Assembly: GCA_965247245.1 (NCBI GenBank)
Contig: CBDFGV010000003.1
Coordinates: 3,906,001 to 3,970,000, forward strand
DNA from: Tectiglobus sp965247245
GTDB lineage: Bacteria; Pseudomonadota; Alphaproteobacteria; Rhizobiales; Hyphomicrobiaceae
Reading direction: 5' to 3'
Length of the DNA: 64,000 bases
Both the position numbers and the translations under genes were made by a program. This document shows positions 44,746-54,174 of this stretch, piece by piece; position 1 is the stretch's first letter, and every line of letters starts with the position of its first letter. The notes beneath the pieces were generated by a model that did no database searches, was not told where the DNA came from, and saw nothing but the letters and a program-made list of their open reading frames with translations.

Positions 44746-46151
44746 CAACCTTCCATCCTTCTTTGTCCCTTCGACCACCACGGACGGGGATCTATCGGTC
44801 TACCGTTCTTCCGGAACTCTACATATAGTACCGGTGAGCTACCTTGTTTACGCCGGCCAACCCGGGGTGCCATGGAACCAACAGGCTCGGCGGCGAGTAC
44901 GAACTGACCCAACTGCACATCAAGTTGGGATAGATTTGCAAGTAAAACATGGTAGCCACCACCGGCATTGATGATCAATAGCTGGCCGTAGCTACGGAAG
45001 CTTCCTGCATACACAACCCAGCCATCACACGGAGAAGTGATCTGCGCACCGTGCCGTGTTTTGATGACCAAACCCTTAGAGCGATTACCTTGCGACGTTT
45101 GCTGCCCGAATTGAATAACCTGCTTTCCCGATGCAGGCAAAGGTAACTTGGCCAATGCGCGGTGAAACGGGATCGCCGGTTCGAGGCGGCCTGGGTTAAT
45201 TGATAGTTTACCGCCGCGGGGCGCCAGCTCGATTGGCGCTGGACCGATCGCATTGGGGCTCAAAGAGGCAACCTTGCGCCGCTTCTGTTCTTCCGATTGA
45301 CCGGTTTGGGTTTGCTCAGTGGCCTTTGGCGGCAACTTGGCTTGCTGGGACTGCTTAAGCTTCTTGTCGTAGCGGCCCAGCCGGGTCTTGCGTCTCACTA
45401 AACGGTCGTTGCTGGCAATCAAGTCGCTGAGACTGGCCACCTTGCGGGTCGCAAAACTCGCGATCTTCCGAACGTCAACCAGTTCCTGGTTTCTGACTTT
45501 AAGAATTTCGCGCTTCTGCTTCTTCAGGCTGGCGAGCTCAATCTCGGTGTCGCGATAGGCTGCAACTTCCCGTTTCAGGTGCTCTTGCCGGGCCTTAGTC
45601 GCCGTTAACAGTTTGACCATATCATTGAGATCATCGCGGAGCGCCCGGGCCTGCTCGCGAAACCGAGGAAACGCGCGCGCCAGCAACATCGCGCTGCGCA
45701 CCATTTTCAGAGCGTCACTGCGTTCAGTCACAATTACGGGCGGTGGATTACGGCCAATGCGCTGCATGGCACCGAGTAGGCGGCTAATCGACTTGTTCTG
45801 AACGGAAAGCTTGGCGCGCTGCGCCTTTTCCTGAACGGCGAGCTTCTCCAGCTCTGCCTCGAGTTGATCAAGCTTGGCTTCCCTGCGCTTCGCCTCGTCG
45901 GCGGCATTGATCAGCCGTCCGTTAATCTTTTCAAGCTCGCCTTCGAGTGAGCCAATCCTGGATTTGAGGGCTTTGCCGCGGGCCTTACTTTGCTCAAGCA
46001 ACTGTTTATTGGTGTTGAGCTCTTCCAGCAGTTTGGCGCCTCGCGCAGCCGGGTCTGTCGTTGTTGTCGACTGCGCATGCGCTGGAAGAGACAAAACGAC
46101 GGCTGCCAATCCGGCTCCGACCAAGGCCAAGCACCATCCCTTAGAAGCCAT
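44745..46151 (-). CDS. envC: EnvC-like murein hydrolase activator
   Basis: 468 residues. Signal peptide about 1-27 (ending AHAQ), two long coiled-coil regions (GKALKSRIGSLEGELEKING; KQKREILKVRNQELVDVRKI), and a C-terminal LytM/M23-like domain (RSKGLVIKTRHGAQITSPCDGWV). Zn ligands of active M23 peptidases are not all present, as in EnvC, which activates amidases. Start at ATG 46151. Coupled to ctpA. Confidence 0.92.
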   Translation of the reverse strand: MASKGWCLALVGAGLAAVVLSLPAHAQSTTTTDPAARGAKLLEELNTNKQLLEQSKARGKALKSRIGSLEGELEKINGRLINAADEAKRREAKLDQLEAELEKLAVQEKAQRAKLSVQNKSISRLLGAMQRIGRNPPPVIVTERSDALKMVRSAMLLARAFPRFREQARALRDDLNDMVKLLTATKARQEHLKREVAAYRDTEIELASLKKQKREILKVRNQELVDVRKIASFATRKVASLSDLIASNDRLVRRKTRLGRYDKKLKQSQQAKLPPKATEQTQTGQSEEQKRRKVASLSPNAIGPAPIELAPRGGKLSINPGRLEPAIPFHRALAKLPLPASGKQVIQFGQQTSQGNRSKGLVIKTRHGAQITSPCDGWVVYAGSFRSYGQLLIINAGGGYHVLLANLSQLDVQLGQFVLAAEPVGSMAPRVGRRKQGSSPVLYVEFRKNGRPIDPRPWWSKGQRRMEG

Positions 46152-46481
46152 GCTGCGATCAACCCCAAGACTGCGTTTTTGCTTCACCTGGCCCACTTTA
46201 GGGATGGTTCCTTTGTCTGCGACGACGCGACCAGCGCGTGAAACTATTGTAACAGCGAACATTTAAGGCTTTTCTTGGTGTCAGAAAGATGCCGCCGCCA
46301 CAAAAAATGCTGCATGCACCGTGGATGCGACAGTTCGACTGGACATACAACCCCCAAGAAAACTGGCAACCCGCAAGAGAACTGGCCCCGAGAAAACCAA
46401 AATGGCCGATGTGAACGCAACCGAACGTGAACTCTCAGCGTACTCTAACATGTCTTCGCCGATGCAATAAGGAACGTAGCT

Positions 46482-46670
46482 TTGCAAACTGCTTTGTCCA
46501 CAGCCACCGTCGTCGCTGTTCTTGCCGTTTTGATTGTCTTGATTTTGGGCCTGATGACAATGATGCGAGGCAAGAGTGCCAATCTTTCCCAGACCTTCAT
46601 GCGCTGGCGCGTAGGCCTTCAGTTTGTGGCAGTCATTGTGATCATGGCGGCTCTTTACTTTAAATCATAA
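46482..46670 (+). CDS. HIG1-domain small membrane protein
   Basis: 62 residues with two transmembrane helices (about 8-27 and 45-60). The link MRGKSANLSQTFMRWRVGLQF carries the HIG1 pattern. Start is a TTG with AAGGAACG upstream. HIG1 proteins in mitochondria and alphaproteobacteria support respiratory supercomplexes. It heads the adenosyltransferase/ETF block, an order often seen in the class. Confidence 0.85.
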   Translation: MQTALSTATVVAVLAVLIVLILGLMTMMRGKSANLSQTFMRWRVGLQFVAVIVIMAALYFKS

Positions 46671-46724
46671 AAGTCGCGACGAGAGTTACGCGGCAACCGA
46701 CTTCGATCATGAGGGCCTAAGCAT

Positions 46725-47306
46725 ATGGTTGTACTTAATAAAATCTATACGCGGACCGGCGACGACGGAACCACTGCGCTCGGCACCGGTGAGCGCGTCA
46801 GGAAGGACGGCTTACGGGTCTCGGCATACGGCACCGTTGACGAAGCCAATGCCGCGATCGGCCTAGCCGTTCTCGCGCTGACCGAAGATAACGGCACACT
46901 TCGGGACATGCTGCTCAGGATTCAGAACGATCTCTTTGACCTCGGCGCTGATCTATGTGTCCCCGATCGCGGTGAGGAGCTGCCCTATGAACCACTGCGC
47001 ATCAGTTCCGGTCAGGTCGATCGGCTCGAAGCCGAGATCGACGAGCTCAACCAGGAACTGGAGCCGTTGAAGTCATTTGTCCTGCCCGGTGGTTCGGCGG
47101 CCGCCGCCGCTCTACATCAGGCGCGAACAATCGTGCGACGTGCCGAGCGCATGATTGTCGAATTGGCGGCCGAGGCCGATGAGCCTGTCAGCGATCCGGC
47201 CATGAAATTCGTCAACCGACTATCCGATTTCCTTTTTGTTGCCGCGCGTTACGCCAATGATAAAGGGAAGTCGGACGTCTTGTGGGTGCCAGGTTCAAAC
47301 CAGTAA
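46725..47306 (+). CDS. Cob(I)yrinic acid a,c-diamide adenosyltransferase (PduO type)
   Basis: 193 residues. Transfers adenosyl from ATP to Co(I) corrinoid to make coenzyme B12. N-terminal VVLNKIYTRTGDDGTTALGTG binds ATP; the C-terminal half has SFVLPGGSAAAAALHQARTIVRRAER with the conserved Arg residues. Typical length. Sits in an alphaproteobacterial block with HIG1 and ETF genes. Confidence 0.95.
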   Translation: MVVLNKIYTRTGDDGTTALGTGERVRKDGLRVSAYGTVDEANAAIGLAVLALTEDNGTLRDMLLRIQNDLFDLGADLCVPDRGEELPYEPLRISSGQVDRLEAEIDELNQELEPLKSFVLPGGSAAAAALHQARTIVRRAERMIVELAAEADEPVSDPAMKFVNRLSDFLFVAARYANDKGKSDVLWVPGSNQ

Positions 47307-47378
47307 ACAGCGATGATTGTTGCGGGTTGTTGTGCTAGGTCTCGCAAGACCTTGCTGAAACTGTAGGAAAGCCCGCAC

Positions 47379-48107
47379 ATGTTTGTGCCCATTCACGACA
47401 ACAACAAACTCAAATCCATCCCCTTCCAATATGTGACCCTGACGCTGATTGCGCTGAACGTAGCTGTCTTCCTGGTTCAGCAGGCCAGCGGCAAACCGCT
47501 TGCCGCTTTTGCGAGCTTCGCGCTGGTGCCGGCAGAGTTTTTTCAGGTTGGTTACTTCGGCGGGCCGGCTTACGGGCAGTACGACCAGCTGCCGGTGCCA
47601 GAGCCGTACACCCTGATTACGTACACGTTTGTCCACGGTGACTTCTTTCACCTCCTGTTCAACATGCTGTTTCTTTGGGTCTTCGGCGATAACGTCGAAG
47701 ATGCTGTCGGGCACTTTAAGTTTCTGGTTTTCTACGTCGCATGCGGGATCTTTGCCGGTTTGCTGCATGCCTACATGGTGCCGGATTCACCCCGGCCGTT
47801 GATTGGAGCCAGTGGGGCGGTAGCCGGGGTCATCGCCGCCTATCTGATGTTGCACCCTAAGGTCATGGTCTGGGTGTTGGTGATGAGGATCTTTCTACCG
47901 CTCAAGATCTATGCGGTGTGGGCGCTCGGCGCCTGGATTGCGATGCAGTTCGTCATGGTCTACCTGGCGCAGATCGGAATTCATAAAGGCCCGGTTGCAT
48001 GGTGGGCTCATATCGGCGGGTTAATCGCAGGCGCGCTTCTCATCCTGATAATGCGCCGCCCCGGCGTGCCGTTGTTCGACAATGAAAGCAGTCAGGCTGA
48101 GACGTAG
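47379..48107 (+). CDS. Rhomboid-family intramembrane serine protease
   Basis: 242 residues with about six transmembrane helices. The catalytic Ser is in IGASGAVAGVIAAYLML and the late His in AWWAHIGGLIAGALL; the loop HGDFFHLLFNMLFLWVFGDNVE also matches. It cuts transmembrane substrates in the inner membrane. The 48108-48388 gap that follows has no gene; a TTGACA is present at about 48324 but no matched -10. Confidence 0.93.
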   Translation: MFVPIHDNNKLKSIPFQYVTLTLIALNVAVFLVQQASGKPLAAFASFALVPAEFFQVGYFGGPAYGQYDQLPVPEPYTLITYTFVHGDFFHLLFNMLFLWVFGDNVEDAVGHFKFLVFYVACGIFAGLLHAYMVPDSPRPLIGASGAVAGVIAAYLMLHPKVMVWVLVMRIFLPLKIYAVWALGAWIAMQFVMVYLAQIGIHKGPVAWWAHIGGLIAGALLILIMRRPGVPLFDNESSQAET

Positions 48108-48388
48108 TTAACCACCGCCCGAGATCGATGGTATCTGGCAGCCTCGCAGCTTCCGGTCGATGGCCGGCCATGCTGCAGCGCGCAAAGGTTAAGTTTGACA
48201 GTCCTATGCGCAGTGAATAACTTGCCTTTTCGCACTTGCACAATTGCATGGTCGGTTTGTGCTGGTGGTCAAAGTTTGAGGCAATTGGTCTCGGCGTGAC
48301 CAGCTTGCCTTTGGCTCGCACCATTGACAGTTTGAGCGATCGGAAATCTGCTGAAAACCTATAAGAACTGCTCGGGAGCACTGAATTC

Positions 48389-49144
48389 ATGAAGATCCTC
48401 GTGCCGGTCAAGCGCGTGGTCGATTACAACGTCAAGATCCGGGTCAAAGCCGACGGATCAGGCGTCGAATTGGCAAACGTCAAAATGTCAATGAACCCGT
48501 TTGATGAAATCGCCGTCGAAGAGGCGCTGCGTCTCAAAGAGGCGGGAACGGCAACAGAAGTCGTCGCGGTCTCGATTGGTCCGGCCAAGGCGCAAGAGAC
48601 CATCCGCACCGCCCTCGCTATGGGCGCCGATCGCGGCATCTTGGTGCAGGTCGATGATGATGCCTACGTTGAGCCACTCGCGGTCGCAAAAATTCTGAAA
48701 GCTGTCGTCGAAGAAGAAAGCCCTGGCCTAGTCATTCTCGGCAAGCAGGCCATCGACGATGACTGCAACCAGACCGGCCAGATGTTGGCCGCACTCCTGA
48801 ATTGGTCGCAGGCAACATTCGCTTCGAAGATTGCGATCGATGGTGACGCCGCCAGCGTGACCCGCGAGGTTGACGGTGGCTTGGAGACGCTGCGCCTGAA
48901 GATGCCGGCGATTGTCACCACGGACCTCCGCCTCAACGAACCACGTTACGCTTCGCTGCCGAACATCATGAAGGCCAAAAAGAAGCCTCTCGATACGAAG
49001 GCACCGGGTGACTATGGCGTCGATATCGCACCGCGCCTGAAGGTGCTGGAAACGGTTGAACCACCTTCACGCAAAGCCGGTGTCATCGTGTCCGATGTTG
49101 CCGAGCTGGTTAGCAAACTCAAAGATGAGGCGGGTGTAATATAA
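48389..49144 (+). CDS. etfB: Electron transfer flavoprotein, beta subunit
   Basis: 251 residues. Binds AMP in the ETF heterodimer that carries electrons from acyl-CoA dehydrogenases to the ETF-ubiquinone oxidoreductase. Marks: MKILVPVKRVVDYNVKIRV, MSMNPFDEIAVEEALRLKE, GKQAIDDDCNQTGQMLAA. The stop overlaps the etfA start by a base (TAATG), so the two are coupled. Confidence 0.97.
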   Translation: MKILVPVKRVVDYNVKIRVKADGSGVELANVKMSMNPFDEIAVEEALRLKEAGTATEVVAVSIGPAKAQETIRTALAMGADRGILVQVDDDAYVEPLAVAKILKAVVEEESPGLVILGKQAIDDDCNQTGQMLAALLNWSQATFASKIAIDGDAASVTREVDGGLETLRLKMPAIVTTDLRLNEPRYASLPNIMKAKKKPLDTKAPGDYGVDIAPRLKVLETVEPPSRKAGVIVSDVAELVSKLKDEAGVI

Positions 49145-50088
49145 TGGCTGTTCTTTTACTCGCCGAGCACACCAATGATGCGCTCAATGGAGCGACCGGC
49201 AAGGCTTTGTCGGCAGCGCTCGATCTCGGCTCGGACGTTCACGTTCTCGTGGCTGGCAAGGATTGCCGTCCGGCAGCTGAAGAAGCGGCGAAGCTTTCGG
49301 GTGTTGCGAAAGTGCTTGTCGCTGATGCGGCGCACCTGGAACATCAGGTCGCCGAAGATGTAGCAGCGCTGATCGTGCCAATGATGGCGAATTACGATGC
49401 CCTCATTGCTCCGGCCACCGCACGCGGCAAGAATACGCTGCCACGCATCGCTGCCTTGCTGGATGTCATGCAGATATCGGACATCACTGCAGTGAAGTCG
49501 CCGGATACATTCGAACGGCCGATTTACGCTGGCAACGCAATCCAGACCGTGCAGTCAACCGACTCCAAGAAGGTGATCACGGTGCGGACGGCATCCTTCC
49601 AGTCACCGGCCGAAGACGGCTCGGCGGCAATCGAGGATGTTGCTGCTGGCGAGTCATCCGGCATCACGACATTCGAAAAGGCTGAACTCGCGCAGTCGGA
49701 TCGTCCCGAACTCGCATCGGCGAAGATCGTTGTATCCGGTGGCCGCGGAATGCAGTCCGGCGAGAACTTTGAAAAGTACATCGAGCCGGTTGCTGATCGG
49801 TTGGGTGCCGCCGTTGGCGCCAGCCGTGCAGCGGTGGACGCCGGCTACGTGCCGAACGACTACCAGGTCGGCCAGACCGGGAAGGTTGTTGCTCCTGAAC
49901 TGTATGTCGCCGTCGGCATCTCAGGCGCCATCCAGCACCTTGCAGGAATGAAAGACTCCAAGGTGATTGTGGCGATCAACAAAGATGGTGAGGCTCCGAT
50001 CTTCCAGGTGGCAGATTACGGCCTGGTTGCTGACTTGTTCCAAGCCATGCCGGAGCTCGAGGCAGAACTTGCAAAAGCAGCTGAGTAA
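49144..50088 (+). CDS. etfA: Electron transfer flavoprotein, alpha subunit
   Basis: 314 residues. The C-terminal FAD domain shows SGGRGMQSGENF, GASRAAVDAGYVPNDYQVGQTGK and SGAIQHLAGMKDSKVIVAINKD. Forms ETF with EtfB. Followed by hbd 21 bases later in the same direction, a common alphaproteobacterial order. Confidence 0.97.
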   Translation: MAVLLLAEHTNDALNGATGKALSAALDLGSDVHVLVAGKDCRPAAEEAAKLSGVAKVLVADAAHLEHQVAEDVAALIVPMMANYDALIAPATARGKNTLPRIAALLDVMQISDITAVKSPDTFERPIYAGNAIQTVQSTDSKKVITVRTASFQSPAEDGSAAIEDVAAGESSGITTFEKAELAQSDRPELASAKIVVSGGRGMQSGENFEKYIEPVADRLGAAVGASRAAVDAGYVPNDYQVGQTGKVVAPELYVAVGISGAIQHLAGMKDSKVIVAINKDGEAPIFQVADYGLVADLFQAMPELEAELAKAAE

Positions 50089-50109
50089 GAACGAGCAAGG
50101 ACAGGGATA

Positions 50110-51033
50110 ATGGGCGCAGATCAGGTGGCAGGCAGTACCGAAGCGGCTGACGCCCGTTCCCAAATTAAGACTGTTGGTGTGATTGGCGCCGGCCAGATGG
50201 GCAATGGCATTGCCCATGTCGTGTCGCTGGCCGGTTATGACGTCGCAATCAATGACATCGAGGAAACTCGCTTCCAGGCGGCCATCGAGACGATCCGGAA
50301 GAATATGACGCGCCAGGTCACGCGCGGGTCAATCTCCCAGGGTGATATGGAAACGGCGCTCGGGCGCATTCGCTTCGTTGCTGAATACGCTGGCCTTGAA
50401 GACTGCGACCTGTGGATCGAAGCCGCAACCGAGGATGAAGACGTCAAGCGTCAGATCTTCAATACGATTCAACCACACGTCAAAGAGTCAGCGCTGGTTG
50501 CTTCGAACACGTCCTCGATTTCGATCACCCGCCTGGCTGCTCAGACTGATCGGCCTGAGCAATTCATCGGCATGCATTTCATGAACCCGGTGCCGGTGAT
50601 GCAGCTCGTGGAGTTGATCCGCGGCATCGCCACCGACGAAAAGACGTTCCGAATATCGCGCGGCTTCACCGAGAGCCTGGGCAAAACAATTGCCGTCTCG
50701 GAAGACTTTCCAGCTTTTATTGTCAATCGCATTCTGCTGCCGATGATCAATGAGGCGGTTTACACGCTGTATGAAGGCGTCGGCACGGTCGAAGCCATCG
50801 ATAAGGCAATGCGCCTTGGCGCCAATCACCCGATGGGACCGCTTGAGCTAGCAGACTTCATCGGTTTGGACACGTGTCTATCCGTCATGCAGGTTCTCTA
50901 CGAAGGTCTGGCCGATACCAAATATCGTCCGTGCCCACTGCTCGTGAAGTATGTTGAAGCTGGTTGGCTGGGCCGCAAGGCGCAGCGCGGATTCTACGAT
51001 TACCGCGGTGAAGTGCCTGTTCCGACGCGCTAG
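50110..51033 (+). CDS. hbd: 3-hydroxybutyryl-CoA dehydrogenase
   Basis: 307 residues. NAD(P)-dependent interconversion of acetoacetyl-CoA and 3-hydroxybutyryl-CoA. Rossmann motif VGVIGAGQMGNGIAH. Catalytic region EHFIGMHFMNPVPVMQLVELI-like with the His in GMHFMNPVPVM, then NRILLPMINEAVYTLYEG. Fits fatty acid or PHB metabolism beside ETF and the phasins. Confidence 0.95.
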   Translation: MGADQVAGSTEAADARSQIKTVGVIGAGQMGNGIAHVVSLAGYDVAINDIEETRFQAAIETIRKNMTRQVTRGSISQGDMETALGRIRFVAEYAGLEDCDLWIEAATEDEDVKRQIFNTIQPHVKESALVASNTSSISITRLAAQTDRPEQFIGMHFMNPVPVMQLVELIRGIATDEKTFRISRGFTESLGKTIAVSEDFPAFIVNRILLPMINEAVYTLYEGVGTVEAIDKAMRLGANHPMGPLELADFIGLDTCLSVMQVLYEGLADTKYRPCPLLVKYVEAGWLGRKAQRGFYDYRGEVPVPTR

Positions 51034-51127
51034 TGATTAGTTTCAAGGTCGCGCTGCGCTGCCACTAATCGACACCGCCACAACACCCGCTGTTTCAGAC
51101 TGACTCGGTCGACGGTAGCGCTTGAAA

Positions 51128-52660
51128 TCAAGCAGCATTGGGCGCCGTTGCGTTCAGGATTTCGCGGCGATAGCTCAAGGCCTCTGCGATATGATAACGG
51201 TCAACCTGATCCCCACCTTCTAGATCGGCAAGCGTCCGCGCCACCTTGAGTGTGCGATGGAAGCCGCGTGCCGACAGCATGAATTTATCTGCCGCCTGGC
51301 GAAGCAGTGCCAGTCCGGCCGGATCCGGGCTTGCAATCTCGTCGAGCGCCTGACCCGAAAGGTCGGCATTCGTCCTGCCAATCTTTTCATCGTGATCTTG
51401 CCAGCGCTGGGTCTGCTTCTCCCTGGCGCGTGTCACGCGATCGCGGACTTCAGCACTTCCCTCCAGCGCCGGTGGCAGGCAAAGATCCGCCGCGGAAACC
51501 GCCGGGACTTCGATTGTCAAATCAATGCGGTCCAGCAAGGGACCTGACACCCGCGCCTGATAGTCAGCAGCACATCTCGCGCCGCGTCGGCAGGTCTGAC
51601 CCGGGCCGCTGCCACATCGGCATGGATTCATCGCGGCGACCAATTGAATGCGAGACGGATAGCATATGCGATGGCTGGCCCGCGCAATGACGGTTTCACC
51701 GCTCTCCAATGGCTGACGCAGGGAGTCAAGAACAGGCGGCATGAACTCCGGCAACTCGTCGAGAAACAAGACGCCGAGATGCGCCAACGATACCTCGCCT
51801 GGCTTGGGCCGCGAGCCGCCTCCGACGAGGGCCGCCATGCTGGCTGAATGATGCGGTGACCGGAATGGTCGTTCGCGCCTGATCTTGCCACCCATCAGCT
51901 CACCAGCAAGCGAGTGAACCATACTGACCTCGAGCATCTCTCTGGTGTCGAGCGGCGGCAGGATCGACGGTAGTCTTTGAGCGAGCATTGATTTGCCTGA
52001 GCCGGGCGGACCGATCATCAACAGATTGTGGCCGCCGGCAGCTGCAATCTCGAGCACGCGTTTGGCCGTTTCTTGCCCGCGGATATCGCGCAGGTCAGGC
52101 AGCTGCTCGGTTGAAGTGGACAAATCAGGCTTCGGACGTCCTAAGACCTGTGAGCCCTTGAAGTGATTGACCAGTGACAAGAGGTGAGGGGCAGCGACAA
52201 CATCGATCTCTTCGCCAGCCCAAACAGCTTCACCGCCACAGCCCGCCGGACAAATCAGACCCTTGTTCAACGCCGATGCACCGACGGCTGCAGGCAGAGC
52301 GCCCGGCACATCACGAATTTGCCCATCGAGCGCAAGCTCACCGATAGCAGCAAACCCATTGATGGCATCCGGAGAAATCGCCTCCATCGCAACCAGCAAT
52401 GCCAACGCAATCGGAAGATCAAAGTGACTGCCTTCTTTCGGCAAGTCAGCGGGAGCCAGATTGACCGTGATGCGGGTCCACGGCAGTCCGAGTCCGACGG
52501 CATAAAGCGCATTGCGAACGCGCTCACGACTTTCCGCGACAGCCTTGTCCGGCAAGCCGACGATAGCAAAGTTGTGCTGCCCAGATGTAATCTGGACCTC
52601 GACCTGGACCGGCCGAGCCTCGATCCCAACGAACGCAACTGTTGCAATCTGTCCGTACAT
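51128..52660 (-). CDS. comM: YifB/ComM-family Mg chelatase-like AAA+ ATPase
   Basis: 510 residues. N-terminal Lon-like domain (VEVQITSGQHNFAIVGLPDKAV), central AAA+ with Walker A MIGPPGSGKSMLAQRL and a MCM-like hairpin helicase core, a Cys-rich insert (NPCRCGSGPGQTCRRGARC), and C-terminal Mg-chelatase part. ComM helps branch migration during natural transformation. Genes of this family are widely conserved, so it does not prove competence. Confidence 0.93.
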   Translation of the reverse strand: MYGQIATVAFVGIEARPVQVEVQITSGQHNFAIVGLPDKAVAESRERVRNALYAVGLGLPWTRITVNLAPADLPKEGSHFDLPIALALLVAMEAISPDAINGFAAIGELALDGQIRDVPGALPAAVGASALNKGLICPAGCGGEAVWAGEEIDVVAAPHLLSLVNHFKGSQVLGRPKPDLSTSTEQLPDLRDIRGQETAKRVLEIAAAGGHNLLMIGPPGSGKSMLAQRLPSILPPLDTREMLEVSMVHSLAGELMGGKIRRERPFRSPHHSASMAALVGGGSRPKPGEVSLAHLGVLFLDELPEFMPPVLDSLRQPLESGETVIARASHRICYPSRIQLVAAMNPCRCGSGPGQTCRRGARCAADYQARVSGPLLDRIDLTIEVPAVSAADLCLPPALEGSAEVRDRVTRAREKQTQRWQDHDEKIGRTNADLSGQALDEIASPDPAGLALLRQAADKFMLSARGFHRTLKVARTLADLEGGDQVDRYHIAEALSYRREILNATAPNAA

Positions 52661-52749
52661 CTAACTCTCTCCTCCACACAGCGAAGGAGAATATCTGCCA
52701 GCAGATCAATGTCAAGAACAAAAAGAGAACAAAGCGGTAAGGCTTAGTA

Positions 52750-53691
52750 TCATCCGACCTTTCGTTCGATGGCATCCCAGATCAACGCGGCTATATCGTT
52801 TCCGCCGAAAGCTTTGACTTGTCGAATGCCGGTCGGCGACGTCACGTTGATCTCGGTGAGGTAGGGCCCGATCACGTCGATCCCTGTGAACAGCAGCCCG
52901 CGTTCGCGCAGCGCCGGACCAAGTCGATCGCAGATTTCGAGGTCCCGGTCGTTCAGATCGACAGGCTCAGCGCGCCCGCCAACATGCATATTGGAACGAG
53001 CTTCGTCTTCGGCCGGTACGCGATTGATGATGCCGGCGACTTCACCATCCACCAGGATGATGCGCTTATCGCCCTGGCGAACCTCATCACGATACTGTTG
53101 CACCATGAACGGTTCGCGGAACGACAGCTGAAAAAGCTCGACGAGTGAGTTGAGATTCGTGTCGCCCGGTTTCAGTCGGAAAACGCCAGCGCCGCCGTTG
53201 CCGTACAGCGGCTTCACAATAATGTCCTCGTGCTTGTCACGGAATGCTCGGACGTCTTCCAGGTTGCGCGTCACCATGGTCGGCGGCATCAGGTCCTGGT
53301 AATCGAGGACGAAGACCTTCTCGGGCGCATTGCGCACTTCCGCCGGATCGTTGACGACCAAGGTGTCCGGATGGATCCGTTCAAGCAGGTGGGTCGTGGT
53401 GATATAGCCCATGTCAAACGGTGGATCTTGGCGCAGAAGCACAACATCAACTTCTCTCAGATCGATAGTCCGCTTGTCGGTCAATTCGAAATGTTTGCCT
53501 GGTAGATCCTCGACCTTGAGCGTTGCGCCATGGGCAATCAATCGCTGTCCGTCCAATGTCAGATCGGGTGGCGTGTAATAGAATAGGTCGTGTCCACGAG
53601 CTTGTGCCTCCAACAGGATCGCAAATGTCGAGTCGCCGGGAACGTCAATCAGTTCGATTGGATCCATCTGGCAAGCAACTTTTAATGGCAT
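52750..53691 (-). CDS. gshB: Glutathione synthetase
   Basis: 313 residues. ATP-grasp enzyme joining gamma-glutamylcysteine and glycine. Marks: KVACQMDPIELIDVPGDSTF, FVLDYQDLMPPTMVTRNLEDV, IIVKPLYGNGGAGVFRL, INVTSPTGIRQV. Complete. Glutathione is thus the likely cell thiol, relevant to the hydroquinone reductase and the glutaredoxin-like selenoprotein. Confidence 0.97.
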   Translation of the reverse strand: MPLKVACQMDPIELIDVPGDSTFAILLEAQARGHDLFYYTPPDLTLDGQRLIAHGATLKVEDLPGKHFELTDKRTIDLREVDVVLLRQDPPFDMGYITTTHLLERIHPDTLVVNDPAEVRNAPEKVFVLDYQDLMPPTMVTRNLEDVRAFRDKHEDIIVKPLYGNGGAGVFRLKPGDTNLNSLVELFQLSFREPFMVQQYRDEVRQGDKRIILVDGEVAGIINRVPAEDEARSNMHVGGRAEPVDLNDRDLEICDRLGPALRERGLLFTGIDVIGPYLTEINVTSPTGIRQVKAFGGNDIAALIWDAIERKVG

Positions 53692-53742
53692 GGGTTGGGT
53701 CCTGCTTGGTCTGTTCAGTCACGTTGTCGGGGGTATGAGAAG

Positions 53743-54174
53743 TTAGCTCGTGGGTTGGAGCGCGTCGGGCATGTGCCTGGGTAACCCTGCTGGTGAGACG
53801 AGTACGCAATCCAAACCTATCCTATGGCCGCGAAAGTCTTCTTGCCGCCACAACCAGTACTCGGCGGCCCTGGCAATTCGCTCCGATTGTCTCCGCGAAA
53901 TCGGTGGTGCGTCGCTGGCAAAGGCCTTGCGATACTTAACCTCCACGAATGCAACCCTGTGGCCTCTATGTGCGATGAGATCAATCTCACCGAAGGGGGT
54001 CTTCACCCTACGGCTGAGGATTCGGTAGCCCTTGCAAATCAACAGCCCGGCTGCAAGCCATTCAGCCCACCGGCCGTGCTTTTCGCTCAGTTGCCGCCGA
54101 CGTGAGTCGTCGGATTTGCTAGTGGTTTTCTTGCCGCTTACCAAAGCCAAACCAGGTGCTTCCTCGCAAACCAT
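53743..54174 (-). CDS. yraN: YraN/UPF0102 nuclease-fold protein
   Basis: 143 residues. The restriction-endonuclease-like fold shows GEIDLIAHRG and VAFVEVKYRKAF with Asp, Glu and Lys that would make the metal site. Function is not settled. Its start codon overlaps the rsmI stop (TGATG), so it is coupled to rsmI, a usual pairing. Confidence 0.92.
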   Translation of the reverse strand: MVCEEAPGLALVSGKKTTSKSDDSRRRQLSEKHGRWAEWLAAGLLICKGYRILSRRVKTPFGEIDLIAHRGHRVAFVEVKYRKAFASDAPPISRRQSERIARAAEYWLWRQEDFRGHRIGLDCVLVSPAGLPRHMPDALQPTS